Shown one piece after another: positions 13,006 through 21,663 of a stretch of DNA of 25,892 nt. The notes under the pieces were generated by a model. That model was not told the origin of the DNA and searched no databases. It saw only the letters and a list, made by a program, of their open reading frames with translations. Numbering within the stretch: the first letter of the stretch is position 1; the number at the start of each line of letters is the position of its first letter. The stretch comes from Bacillota bacterium (GTDB taxonomy: Bacteria; Bacillota; Clostridia; Lachnospirales; Lachnospiraceae): assembly GCA_023387655.1 (NCBI GenBank), contig JAEWHR010000079.1, forward strand, positions 1 to 25,892, given 5' to 3'. The translations under genes were made by a program, and so were the position numbers.

Positions 13006-14730
13006 TTACAACTGCTGTTTATAGTCTGCGATAACTTCCGTAATAATTTCATTCTTACCCTTTTTTATGCTGTAACAGATTGCAGGGATCCTTGTCATTG
13101 GATGAAGCAGATTCGTATTTGGATCAGCAATAATTATCGTTCCCCTTCCCGTACCTTTAACTATGGATACCCTGCACATGGAGTATTTATTCTCAACCTG
13201 TGCCATAAGCGTTTCCTCTGTTAACTTTTCTCCCTCTACATCAATCTCCACAGCAAATCCGCAGTCATAAGCCTCGCATTCTAATTCACTATTTACGATA
13301 TGTTTTCGGATATGACCTGTTTTTGTTGGTATAATAACTGTTTCCACTTCAATTCCTTTATAAGGAGTCCACTTTGATATTACTTCCTCCCTAGTTACAG
13401 TAAACTCTTCACAAATCCTTCGTGGATATACATATCCATTTACATAAAAAGCAAGCATGCTGTCTGGTGCTGCTTCGTGTATTTCACAGGTAGATTTCGC
13501 CACATTAAAAGCAAATCGTGTATCATATGCGAACTTTCCATACTTAGCTGGGGTCTGTCCATGTCCACCTGGACTATATTTTCCCGGTACGTATGCGGTC
13601 ACATGATGTTTATATCTGTGTATTAGCATATCCGCAAAGGTGAGTACCTTCTGCTCTTTTAATTCCGGCATGGGCTCTGCCTTTGCACTCCAGAATGGAT
13701 GTTCATTAGGAAGCATCAGGACAGCAAATGTTTTTAACGCCCAATAAGGAGAACCTGGTCCATTATAACGCTCTCCCATCACCAAATTTGGATAACCATA
13801 TCCAATGGTTAGGATATCATTTCTGTCAAAAATAGGTTTCTTCATCCAATCACATAAATGTCTTACGATTAACCCTTTCATTACCCCAATGGAAAAAGGC
13901 ATGACATCTGCCATCAAACAGGCACTAAAAAAGCTAACCTGCGAAAATCGGTAGGTTAGTGAACGACCATACGGCAGCGCTGCTCCCCCCTCATCAAACC
14001 AATATATAAACTGTTTTGCAAAAATTAATGCACGTTCCTTAAAGATAGCGCATCTTTTCGGATCTTCCTTCTCCATCACCTTTGCATAGAACAAGCTATA
14101 AAAATGAATGGCAAAGGATACATAATAATCCTTCTGACCAGAATCTCCGTCCTGATACCAGCCCTCACCAAGATAAAAGGTTTCCACACCTTCCAAATAG
14201 GTTTTTAGCTTATCCTCATCATATTTTCGTCCTAATTTTTTTAGGGCTATGTTAACTAGAACCGCAAATAAGATCCAGTTACAGATTGGAAGTGAATATT
14301 CATTAATTCCGTACAACCAATTAGCCAGATTATCCTTTTCTGCTTCACTTAATGGTTCCCAAAGCTTTTCTGGTGTTAGTATTAGTCCATAAGAAATTGC
14401 TGCCATCTCAACAAACTTCTGGTCAAACGAATGAAAGCCTCCCCAATATTCTTTACTAAGAGGATCGGTTCCCGCTACTAGCCCTTTTCTATATATCTCT
14501 TCAAATTCAGGTGAACTTCCACCACCTGCAAAAAACGGTACAAGCCCCCATAAAGGCCTTGAAAAGGCTTCCAGCCGAATTGATTTCTGATCGTAACAAG
14601 TTGCTGTAACTCCTAACACAAGCTCTGCTTTTTCCTCACTATAATAGGGAAGTAAAGGATTTACTATTGTCATAAACAAATCCTGAAAATCTTTCTTACT
14701 TTCTAAGCTTTCTGCCCAATCCGTCCTCAT
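13006..14730 (-). CDS. DUF2264 protein, probable (alpha/alpha)-toroid carbohydrate-active enzyme
   Basis: This 574-residue soluble protein matches the DUF2264 family by eye. The N-terminal signature 'RLEAFSRPLWG' (about 52-62) and an alpha-helical toroid occupy roughly residues 15-350; a beta-rich C-terminal part (about 370-574) follows, similar in layout to polysaccharide lyases. I recall related proteins being associated with beta-glucuronidase activity (GH154), but this needs a CAZy-profile search. There is no signal peptide, so it acts in the cytoplasm. It lies 57 bp after the GH88 gene in the same direction, which points to a step in breakdown of uronic-acid oligosaccharides. The start is the ATG at 14730 with GGAGG 7 bases upstream. 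Confidence 0.75.
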   Translation of the reverse strand: MRTDWAESLESKKDFQDLFMTIVNPLLPYYSEEKAELVLGVTATCYDQKSIRLEAFSRPLWGLVPFFAGGGSSPEFEEIYRKGLVAGTDPLSKEYWGGFHSFDQKFVEMAAISYGLILTPEKLWEPLSEAEKDNLANWLYGINEYSLPICNWILFAVLVNIALKKLGRKYDEDKLKTYLEGVETFYLGEGWYQDGDSGQKDYYVSFAIHFYSLFYAKVMEKEDPKRCAIFKERALIFAKQFIYWFDEGGAALPYGRSLTYRFSQVSFFSACLMADVMPFSIGVMKGLIVRHLCDWMKKPIFDRNDILTIGYGYPNLVMGERYNGPGSPYWALKTFAVLMLPNEHPFWSAKAEPMPELKEQKVLTFADMLIHRYKHHVTAYVPGKYSPGGHGQTPAKYGKFAYDTRFAFNVAKSTCEIHEAAPDSMLAFYVNGYVYPRRICEEFTVTREEVISKWTPYKGIEVETVIIPTKTGHIRKHIVNSELECEAYDCGFAVEIDVEGEKLTEETLMAQVENKYSMCRVSIVKGTGRGTIIIADPNTNLLHPMTRIPAICYSIKKGKNEIITEVIADYKQQL

Positions 14731-14787
14731 ATATCTTCCTCCACTAAATATTATGACACCAAGTAAGTATAAAACTTTCTATTTTCC

Positions 14788-15948
14788 TTACCAGTACAGT
14801 TCCCAGTCTTTTTGTAGCCTGGTCAAGGCTTCCATATAAAAGTAATCACCCCAAGAGTTGCACTCATCCACACCGTAATGATTACAGGTATTATAAGGTG
14901 AATGGTTGGAATACGTACTATGAAGTACCAAACCGTTCGAACTTTTAAAATCCTTCACTGCATAATTATCATAAAGCGATTTCATCATCTGCATTGCATA
15001 TTTTTTATATATCAAGACATCCTTCTCATCCATATACTTAATCATCTCAAGTATCCCACATGCCGCAATCGATGCAGAAGATGAATCCCTTGGCTGATCA
15101 TCCCCATCTGTGAATTCCAAATCCCAGAATGGTATCATATCTTTTGGTAGATGATCTAAATAATACTGAGTGACATGCTTAAAAATAGTAATATACTCTT
15201 CCCGTTTTGTATACTTATAAGCTAGCGCGCATCCATAGATTCCCCACGCCTGTCCCCTTGCCCACGCGGAACCATCACGGTACCCCTGGCAGGTAGCCCC
15301 ATGATCTGGTGCCCCGGTCTTCATATCAAAGAAAAAAGTATGCCAGGTGGAATAATCTTCGCGAATAACATTCTTAATTGTCGTATGTATATGCTTCTCT
15401 GCAATATCTTTATACTTATGATTTCCCGTCTCCTCCGATGCCCAATATAGTAAAGGCAAATTCAGTAAGCAGTCAATAATCAGTCGGTAATTTTCTGGAG
15501 CATCCATTGGTCCCCAAGCTTGAATGAATTCTCCAATTGGATGATACCTTGTAATTAACTGATCCGCAGCTTTTATAGCAGCTTCTCTTCCTTTCATGTT
15601 CCCAGTTAATTTATATCCCGCAACGCAGGAAGGAGAATATAAAAAACCCATGTCATGATGGTCTACTTCAATCTTTTTATCAATCCTGTTTAAAAAGCTC
15701 TCTATTTGAATTTCCGCTGCTTTCCTTAGACTTTCATCCCCACTGTATTCATAAGCTAGCCAGATTTCCCCAGTCCAAAACCCTGTAGTCCAATAATTAT
15801 TCTCTATGGGTTGATAGATGCCTTTCTCACTATAAGCGTTTTGAAAGCTGTAAGTAAACTCTGGTAGATTCTTAATAATCTGTTTTGTTGAAAACTCAAG
15901 TGCTTTTTCTACCTCTGCTCCGGAAATTACAGGCATATTCTCAAACAT
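14788..15948 (-). CDS. GH88 unsaturated glucuronyl hydrolase
   Basis: This enzyme removes the 4,5-unsaturated uronic acid that lyases leave at the non-reducing end of oligosaccharides, starting by hydration of the double bond. It is an (alpha/alpha)6 barrel. The two catalytic aspartates are visible as Asp99 in 'DHHDMGF' and Asp159 in 'LIIDCLLNLPLLYWA'; their spacing of 60 matches Asp88/Asp149 of the characterised Bacillus enzyme. The 'DSSSASIAACGILE' block is also typical of GH88 and argues against GH105. There is no signal peptide. The frame is open to a GTG at 15960, but GAGGTG then serves as the ribosome site for the ATG at 15948, which I chose (386 residues). It lies between the permeases (167 bp upstream) and DUF2264, and its natural partner is the lyase at 23453. 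Confidence 0.9.
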   Translation of the reverse strand: MFENMPVISGAEVEKALEFSTKQIIKNLPEFTYSFQNAYSEKGIYQPIENNYWTTGFWTGEIWLAYEYSGDESLRKAAEIQIESFLNRIDKKIEVDHHDMGFLYSPSCVAGYKLTGNMKGREAAIKAADQLITRYHPIGEFIQAWGPMDAPENYRLIIDCLLNLPLLYWASEETGNHKYKDIAEKHIHTTIKNVIREDYSTWHTFFFDMKTGAPDHGATCQGYRDGSAWARGQAWGIYGCALAYKYTKREEYITIFKHVTQYYLDHLPKDMIPFWDLEFTDGDDQPRDSSSASIAACGILEMIKYMDEKDVLIYKKYAMQMMKSLYDNYAVKDFKSSNGLVLHSTYSNHSPYNTCNHYGVDECNSWGDYFYMEALTRLQKDWELYW

Positions 15949-16115
15949 CACATCTAGCACCTCACTTTTATTTTTAGAATTTGTTGGTCAAACGCTTTTT
16001 ATAATACTTCAATAGCCATTTACACTAACAGAAAAACGTATGTACCTATATGACGCCAATAACCATTGAATATATAAACTTAAGCTTTTAGCTTCTTATC
16101 CTATTATTTCATATT

Positions 16116-16982
16116 TTATCCTTTAAGCCCAGTAGAAGCAACTCCCTCTACAAAATATTTCTGCAGACACAAGAATACCAAGATAACCGGAATCAATGAC
16201 ACAACTGAGCCCGCCATAATAAGACCATATTCAGAGGAATACTGTCCAATGAACATCTTAAGCCCCAACTGAATCGTCTTTTTCGATTCTGTTTTTAGAT
16301 AAATCAGCGGACCTAAATAATCATTCCATGTATTTACAAAGGTGAAAATAGTTAATGTCGATAATGCTGGCTTTGATAAAGGCAACATTATCTTTATATA
16401 TATCATATACTCATTCATTCCATCAATTCTAGCAGCCTCACACAAATCATTGGGAATTCCGGCATAAAACTGTTTCATCATGAATACGCCAAAAGCGGAG
16501 AATGCTTGTAAACAAATCATTGCTAGCAATTTATCATTTAGCCCCATACCACGCATCATAATAAATTGAGGCACCATATATACCTGCCAAGGCATTGCTA
16601 TTGTCGCAATATAGGCTAAGAACAAGGTATTTTTATGTTTAAATTCCAGTTTAGCAAAGGAATACGCTGCAAAGCTTGAAGTTAGTAATTGCAAAAAAGT
16701 AACTACTATCGTCAGAAAAACTGTATTCCCCACAAACTTTAGTAACGGGATTTTAGTCCAAATTTTCACATAATTATCCCATTTTGGTACTTCAGGAATC
16801 CATACAAATGGATCCATTAAGAAAACTTCTCTATTGGATTTTATGGACGCGGATAGCATCCACAAAAATGGGACAACCATCACTGCGGTAATTATTAGTA
16901 GAATAACGTAAATACCGACTTTATTTACTATTCGATTTTTTCTTTTTGATTTTAATTTTTGCTTTACGATTTTACTGCCCAT
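16116..16982 (-). CDS. carbohydrate ABC transporter permease, MalG type
   Basis: This is an inner subunit of a CUT1-family sugar importer, 288 residues, with six predicted membrane segments: the first at about 22-42, the last ending near 275. The cytoplasmic EAA loop that contacts the ATPase is present: 'EAARIDGMNEYMIYIKIMLP' (about 184-203). The C-terminal 'GVASTGLKG' is typical of MalG-like permeases. The ribosome site AAAGGAG is well placed. The gene follows the partner permease by 25 bp. No ATPase gene is nearby, so a shared MsmK-type ATPase is expected. The position with GH88 and a lyase points to uronate-containing oligosaccharides as cargo. Confidence 0.92.
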   Translation of the reverse strand: MGSKIVKQKLKSKRKNRIVNKVGIYVILLIITAVMVVPFLWMLSASIKSNREVFLMDPFVWIPEVPKWDNYVKIWTKIPLLKFVGNTVFLTIVVTFLQLLTSSFAAYSFAKLEFKHKNTLFLAYIATIAMPWQVYMVPQFIMMRGMGLNDKLLAMICLQAFSAFGVFMMKQFYAGIPNDLCEAARIDGMNEYMIYIKIMLPLSKPALSTLTIFTFVNTWNDYLGPLIYLKTESKKTIQLGLKMFIGQYSSEYGLIMAGSVVSLIPVILVFLCLQKYFVEGVASTGLKG

Positions 16983-17007
16983 TTCGCTTACTCCTTTCCA
17001 TATCTAT

Positions 17008-18057
17008 CTATGCTTCTAATTTCTTCTCATATCTGAACTGAATTATTGTTATAATAAGCACCAGTGCAAATAATACCATTGCTATTGAGCTTGAATAACC
17101 AAGATCCCAATAATTAAAAGCATTTTGATAAATATAGTAAACGAGAACAGTTGCAGACGTAGATAATTTACCGTCTCCACCGCCTGCCAACATGACGGCT
17201 ATATCATATACCTTAAAACAATTAATTGTTAACATGACTACAACGAAAAATGTAGTCGATCTAAGTTGAGGCCAAGTTATATACCTAAATTTCTGCCAGG
17301 TATTTGCTCCGTCAAGACCACCCGCTTCGTATAACTCTGCAGAGATTCCCTGAAGTCCTGCCAGATATATCACCATATAATACCCCATATATTTCCACAC
17401 ACTGAACAATATTAATGTAAACAGAACCAATCCTCCGCTGAACCATTTCGGAAGATCTTGTTGTGCAACTCCCATTACTTTTAATAAAATATAATTCACA
17501 GGTCCTTTGGAGGGATGAAATATCATACTCCAAACCGATGTAATTGCCACAAGGGATGCCACATATGGGAAGAAAGCTACGGTTCTAAAGAATCCTCTGG
17601 CTTTTATTTTCTGATTCAATACGATTGCTAGTGCTAGGGATGCAATCATAGTAAGCGGTACGGTTCCTATGACATAAACAATTGTGTTTTTGAGTGCGGC
17701 TTTAAAGAAGGTATCTTGGGGCATTCTAAAAAAATTATTGAAACCAACGAAAGTCATAGCATTGCTTCCGTCCCATTCCATAAAAGCAAGTACAAATGCG
17801 AACACAATCGGAACTAGAGTGAAGATAGCAAACCCGATAAAGTTAGGTGCAATAAATGAGTAGGCTATGAGTGTCCGTTTCGTTTCTCTGCTTATTCTTC
17901 TATTATTTCTGATTGCAGTTGCCTTTCTCTGAATGCCATCTCTTCTTGCAATCAATTTCTGTTTTTTCTTTATATCCTTCTCTAATAGAATCTGATTCAT
18001 TAACTCTGCGGATTCTGTTTCTAATTGCTTTACCTTGGCTGCTTTTTTTTCATTCAT
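17008..18057 (-). CDS. carbohydrate ABC transporter permease, MalF/UgpA type
   Basis: This is the second permease of the same importer, 349 residues. An unusually long Lys/Arg-rich cytoplasmic N-terminus (about 1-65, probably helical or coiled) precedes six membrane segments from about residue 68 on. The EAA loop is 'EAGGLDGANTWQKFRYITWP' (about 243-262). Two overlapping candidate starts exist (ATGAATG at 18057 and 18053, different frames); the one at 18057 is in frame, with AGAGGG 9 bases upstream. It lies 66 bp after the binding-protein gene, with a stable hairpin in that gap, and 25 bp before the MalG-type gene. Confidence 0.9.
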   Translation of the reverse strand: MNEKKAAKVKQLETESAELMNQILLEKDIKKKQKLIARRDGIQRKATAIRNNRRISRETKRTLIAYSFIAPNFIGFAIFTLVPIVFAFVLAFMEWDGSNAMTFVGFNNFFRMPQDTFFKAALKNTIVYVIGTVPLTMIASLALAIVLNQKIKARGFFRTVAFFPYVASLVAITSVWSMIFHPSKGPVNYILLKVMGVAQQDLPKWFSGGLVLFTLILFSVWKYMGYYMVIYLAGLQGISAELYEAGGLDGANTWQKFRYITWPQLRSTTFFVVVMLTINCFKVYDIAVMLAGGGDGKLSTSATVLVYYIYQNAFNYWDLGYSSSIAMVLFALVLIITIIQFRYEKKLEA

Positions 18058-18078
18058 TCTGCTATCCCTCTTCTAATG

Positions 18079-18108
18079 ATTTGAGGCTGGTATTCGCCAG
18101 CCCCAAAT
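18079..18108 (-). promoter_or_regulatory. stem-loop between binding-protein and permease genes
   Basis: On the minus strand TTTGGGGCTGG pairs with CCAGCCTCAAA (11 bp with one G-U, plus one A-T at the base) around the loop CGAATA. There is no T-tract, so it is more likely an mRNA-stabilising or partial-termination element than a full terminator. Such elements commonly make the binding protein more abundant than the permeases. Confidence 0.6.
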
Positions 18109-18123
18109 TTACCCTATTGATTG

Positions 18124-19488
18124 TTACTGACCCAAAACTTTTGAAACTTCTTTATTCATGGAAGCAATACCTTCGTCAATCGAAATTTCACGGTTCATAA
18201 TAGATTTATGATATGTATCAAGGATATCATTAATTGCAGATACATTTTCTGCATAAGGAACTTCTAAGTAGAGATTGGATACATTAAGTGCTTCCTTACT
18301 TCCTAAATCCTTAGGGAATCCGTCAAGACTAGAGATAATTCCTGCAACTTCCTCATTCATAAGTGCTGGGAAATTACCTGTTTCAGCCATTACCTTTGCA
18401 CCTTCTGCACCAGATACCCATTTAACGAAATCAAATGCTGCTTGTTTTTGATCGGATACACTTGTAACCGAAAGACCTGTAATGGTACCAAGGGTAGAAC
18501 CTGCTTCTACACCATCTGCATGAGGATATTTCACCAGACCCCAGTTGCCACAAAGAGAAGAATCGTATTCACCGCTCTTTATATTAGCAATTAAGGTAGA
18601 TATAAACCAGGAACCCATGTTCATCATAGCCACATCCCCTCCAGAAAAGGCTGCGGAATAATGTAATCCTTCTGCGCTTAAATCAGCGTAATTTCTACAA
18701 ATCTGATCATCCTCTTGTTTCAGTACCATCTCATAGTAAGGTTTAAAGAAATCATAATTTCCATCTAAAATAGAATGTTTTCCATCAAGTACACCAAACA
18801 ATTGAACTGCACTTCTCCATGTATGATAATGTGTTCCATACACCTGAGCACCATAGGTAGGATCCGAAAGCTTTCTAGCAAGAGCGTCATACTCTTCAAA
18901 TGTCATATCATTTGTTGGATATTCTAAACCTGCTGCGTCAAAAATATCTTTATTATAGTACACAACCCAGAAATCATTTCTAAAAGGAAGTTCATACAGA
19001 CTTCCGTTTACAGTTACCTGACTATCAACACCACCATATTGGCTTAGATCGATACCTGCTGTTTTAATATAGTTATCAAGTGGTTCTAGGGTATTCTTAG
19101 AAACAAGTGTTGCATAACCTGGAACATCTTTAATGGTGACTACGTCAAAGTCTGATCCGCTACCGGATAATTCTGTTGCAAGAACTGTCATGTAGTCCGT
19201 TGAGCCTAAATCCACCATTTCAATTGTCACATTAGAATTTGCTGCTTCATAACCTTCTTTTAATGCATTCCAGTAAGGTGTAATGTCTTTATCCCAGACT
19301 GCCCATTTCAATGTAACTTTTTCCCCATCTTTTGTTTCACCTTTCGATGCTTCCTCCTTAGAAGGTGCTTGCGTCGTTGTTGGAGAATTTGGCTCCTGTT
19401 TCGACCCTTCCTTTTTAGAACTGCATCCTGCTAATAAAGCTGTCATCATAGTTGCTACAAGTAGAACACTCACTAACTTTTTCTTCAT
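18124..19488 (-). CDS. sugar ABC transporter substrate-binding lipoprotein (CUT1)
   Basis: This is the extracellular receptor of the importer, 454 residues. A lipoprotein signal (positively charged start, hydrophobic stretch 5-20, lipobox LLAGC with Cys22) anchors it to the outer face of the membrane; a Ser/Thr/Glu-rich linker of about 35 residues follows. The rest is a family-1 solute-binding fold ('LKWAVWDKDITPYWNALKEGYEAAN' region at the start, 'GNWGLVKYPHADG', 'AAFDFVKWVSGAEG' near the end). The ATG has GGGAGG at good spacing. It is the first gene of the minus-strand arm and is divergent from the sensor kinase. The ligand is probably an oligosaccharide with uronic acid, by context only. 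Confidence 0.92.
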   Translation of the reverse strand: MKKKLVSVLLVATMMTALLAGCSSKKEGSKQEPNSPTTTQAPSKEEASKGETKDGEKVTLKWAVWDKDITPYWNALKEGYEAANSNVTIEMVDLGSTDYMTVLATELSGSGSDFDVVTIKDVPGYATLVSKNTLEPLDNYIKTAGIDLSQYGGVDSQVTVNGSLYELPFRNDFWVVYYNKDIFDAAGLEYPTNDMTFEEYDALARKLSDPTYGAQVYGTHYHTWRSAVQLFGVLDGKHSILDGNYDFFKPYYEMVLKQEDDQICRNYADLSAEGLHYSAAFSGGDVAMMNMGSWFISTLIANIKSGEYDSSLCGNWGLVKYPHADGVEAGSTLGTITGLSVTSVSDQKQAAFDFVKWVSGAEGAKVMAETGNFPALMNEEVAGIISSLDGFPKDLGSKEALNVSNLYLEVPYAENVSAINDILDTYHKSIMNREISIDEGIASMNKEVSKVLGQ

Positions 19489-19551
19489 GAAATGTTTCCT
19501 CCCTTATCTTGTTTAATATGACTGATACTGCTTTCCCTATCGGGTTTTATG

Positions 19552-19580
19552 ATTATAGTATACAACCTATTCTCCCTCTA
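19552..19580 (-). promoter_or_regulatory. candidate promoter for binding-protein operon, weak -35
   Basis: A perfect TATAAT (19557-19552) has only TAGAGG at the -35 position (19580-19575, 17 bp). A good -10 with a poor -35 is what an activator-dependent promoter looks like, which fits control by the adjacent response regulator. The leader would be about 57 nt. Confidence 0.45.
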
Positions 19581-19744
19581 TTACATAGAATTTCTTATGA
19601 TTTCATTCATAATTCCTTCCTCATTTTTTTACTTATCCAAAAAACATATATTATTTTTGAAAATCATATACTATTTCTTTGATATTTCCTTTTCCTTCCC
19701 TTTCTGTCAATATTTATTTAAAAATTGCTTATCATGTGCTAAAA

Positions 19745-19773
19745 TAGACTTAAGTATTTAGTAAAATTATATA
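19745..19773 (+). promoter_or_regulatory. candidate promoter for sensor kinase operon
   Basis: TAGACT (19745-19750), 17 bp, TATATA (19768-19773). Both boxes are moderate matches. The leader would be about 36 nt and contains the ribosome site GGAGG before the ATG at 19816. Confidence 0.4.
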
Positions 19774-19815
19774 AAAATAGATGGAACAAGGATTTGTTTA
19801 CTGTAGGAGGACGCT

Positions 19816-21663
19816 ATGACAAAAAGACATTTCAAGCACTTTCATACAATTCGTAGCCGCATATTATTAAGTACTGTTTCTTTGGTTATTCTTACGAGTA
19901 CTATTATAACTTTAATTAGCTATTTTGTCGTTTCCTCCAATCTGCGCCAAAATCTTATACAGACATCAGAGACAAAACTTTCCTTCCTAAGCTCTTCCAT
20001 TGATTCCAATATAAAGGTTGTTACAGGATTTATCCGCTCCTGTCAGATCAGCCGCAAAATCAAGAATTTTGCACTGGAAGGTAATACAGAGGATAACAGT
20101 GTAAAAAGAGAAGCACATGATTTCGTTCTGGAAACATATAACTCTAACGCTAATCTTCGTTCACAGTTAATTCGACTTGTTATTATCGGTAAATCAAGAA
20201 AAGATATTATTCAGGTAGTAGAGTCCCCTCATTCTACGATTGCTGTTTCAGCGGATGCTATTTTATCACTTCCTTATTTTGAAATGATGCATGAGAATTT
20301 AGGTGTGGTTTCAACAGGTATACGAAACGACCCTTTTTTTACTACCAAAACTGTCCCTATGATACCTATCATACACTCCATTGAGCACCCTTATCAGGCA
20401 GGTGAAATAGGATATATCTTTACTGAAATGTCCCCTTCCATAATAACCGGCCCCATACAGAATTACCTCTCGGAAACGGACAGTCATTTCTTCTTTCGGA
20501 TAGGTAATTACCAATATGAATACAAGGATAATTCCTTGATGCCCTGCGAAAGCGATTTTAACATAATAGAAGATTTGTCTGGTTTTGCTCTAAGCGATGA
20601 TACCTTAATACAAAAAGTCCGCTATGGAGATTCAGAGGATACCTCTATTATGATAACCCGTCCTCTTGGTACCGAGGGGTGGTATGTAACGGAATGCTTA
20701 GACGAAATAATGCTTACAAAGAATATATTTCAGACATTCATCCTCATTGTGCTTATTATTCTTACTGCTTCAAGCGCGATTGGGATACTACTATCATGGT
20801 TTTTATCAAGAACCGTCAATGTCCCTGTAAAGCAGTTACAAGAACGTATGAAGAGGATTGCAAACGGTGATTTCGAGAGAGACCCTTCAACAGAATGGGA
20901 GCATGAGCTTGGTGATATTGGTAAAAACATTAATGTTTTATCCGAAAATGTTCAGATGCTTATGAATCAGAAAATTAAAGATGAACGTCAAAAAAAGGAT
21001 TTTGAATACAAGATGCTGCAGAGTCAGATCAACCCGCACTTTTTATATAATACCCTAAATTCTATTAAATGGATGGCGACAATACAAAATGCCCCTGGTA
21101 TTGCAGAAATGACCACCGCACTCTCCCACCTTTTAAAAGATATATCAAAGGGAACTACAAATCTTGTTACCTTAAGGCATGAAATATCCTTACTTGATAA
21201 TTACTTTACGATTCAACAATACAGGTATGGAGGAACCATCACACTTCAATATGAGATAGAAGACGAAAAACTAACCTCTTGCCTTATACTTAAGTTCACT
21301 CTGCAACCTATTGTAGAAAATGCCATATTCCATGGAATAGAACCAAAGCAAAGTACTGGGACAATTAACATACATATCTATCAGGATGAGAACACAGACA
21401 TACACATCGATGTTACGGATGATGGAGTCGGTATGAAACCTGAAATTGCATCGCATCTACTAGATTCCAAGAGAGCAGTGGAATCGTCATTTTTTAAAGA
21501 TATTGGTATAAGAAATGTACATAAAAGGCTTCAATATGAATTTGGTAACCAATATGGTCTATCTGTTACTAGTAACTATGGTGAATTTACAACTGTTTCT
21601 ATATTGCTCCCATATCGCACAATGCAAATGGAGGAAACCCTAGCAAAAGGAGATATTTTATGA
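19816..21663 (+). CDS. YesM-type sensor histidine kinase
   Basis: This is a membrane sensor kinase, 615 residues. Membrane segment 1 (about 17-40) and segment 2 (about 300-325) enclose an extracellular sensing domain of about 260 residues. A HAMP linker (about 326-380), the His_kinase domain with phospho-accepting His408 in 'QSQINPHFLYNTLN', and a GHKL ATPase domain with the N-box (Asn502 in 'LQPIVENAIFHG') and G1 box (Asp535-Gly539, DDGVG) follow. All catalytic motifs are intact. The ATG has GGAGG five bases upstream. The stop overlaps the start of the response regulator by 4 bp (ATGA), so the two are translationally coupled. The likely signal is an extracellular oligosaccharide, perhaps via the adjacent binding protein; this is inference. 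Confidence 0.93.
   Translation: MTKRHFKHFHTIRSRILLSTVSLVILTSTIITLISYFVVSSNLRQNLIQTSETKLSFLSSSIDSNIKVVTGFIRSCQISRKIKNFALEGNTEDNSVKREAHDFVLETYNSNANLRSQLIRLVIIGKSRKDIIQVVESPHSTIAVSADAILSLPYFEMMHENLGVVSTGIRNDPFFTTKTVPMIPIIHSIEHPYQAGEIGYIFTEMSPSIITGPIQNYLSETDSHFFFRIGNYQYEYKDNSLMPCESDFNIIEDLSGFALSDDTLIQKVRYGDSEDTSIMITRPLGTEGWYVTECLDEIMLTKNIFQTFILIVLIILTASSAIGILLSWFLSRTVNVPVKQLQERMKRIANGDFERDPSTEWEHELGDIGKNINVLSENVQMLMNQKIKDERQKKDFEYKMLQSQINPHFLYNTLNSIKWMATIQNAPGIAEMTTALSHLLKDISKGTTNLVTLRHEISLLDNYFTIQQYRYGGTITLQYEIEDEKLTSCLILKFTLQPIVENAIFHGIEPKQSTGTINIHIYQDENTDIHIDVTDDGVGMKPEIASHLLDSKRAVESSFFKDIGIRNVHKRLQYEFGNQYGLSVTSNYGEFTTVSILLPYRTMQMEETLAKGDIL

Larger units (their letters stand above)
19489..19815. 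other. divergent regulatory region of the carbohydrate locus
   Basis: This 327-bp, very AT-rich region lies between the binding-protein gene (minus) and the kinase gene (plus). It carries one candidate promoter for each direction. Between them (about 19585-19740) I see only T-rich sequence and no credible gene; the 70-codon plus-strand frame at 19549-19761 is hydrophobic, lacks a ribosome site and overlaps the promoter. Binding sites of the YesN-type regulator are expected here but no clear dyad stood out. Confidence 0.55.

Noticed and set aside
16070..16110. Small AAGCT/AGCTT hairpin after the MalG-type permease as a terminator
   Set aside because: The stem is only five base pairs with a 3-nt loop and no T-tract, too weak to call. 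The GH88 gene may be transcribed through it.
19549..19761. 70-codon hydrophobic plus-strand frame
   Set aside because: It is composed of T-rich intergenic sequence, has no ribosome site, and overlaps candidate promoters on both strands.
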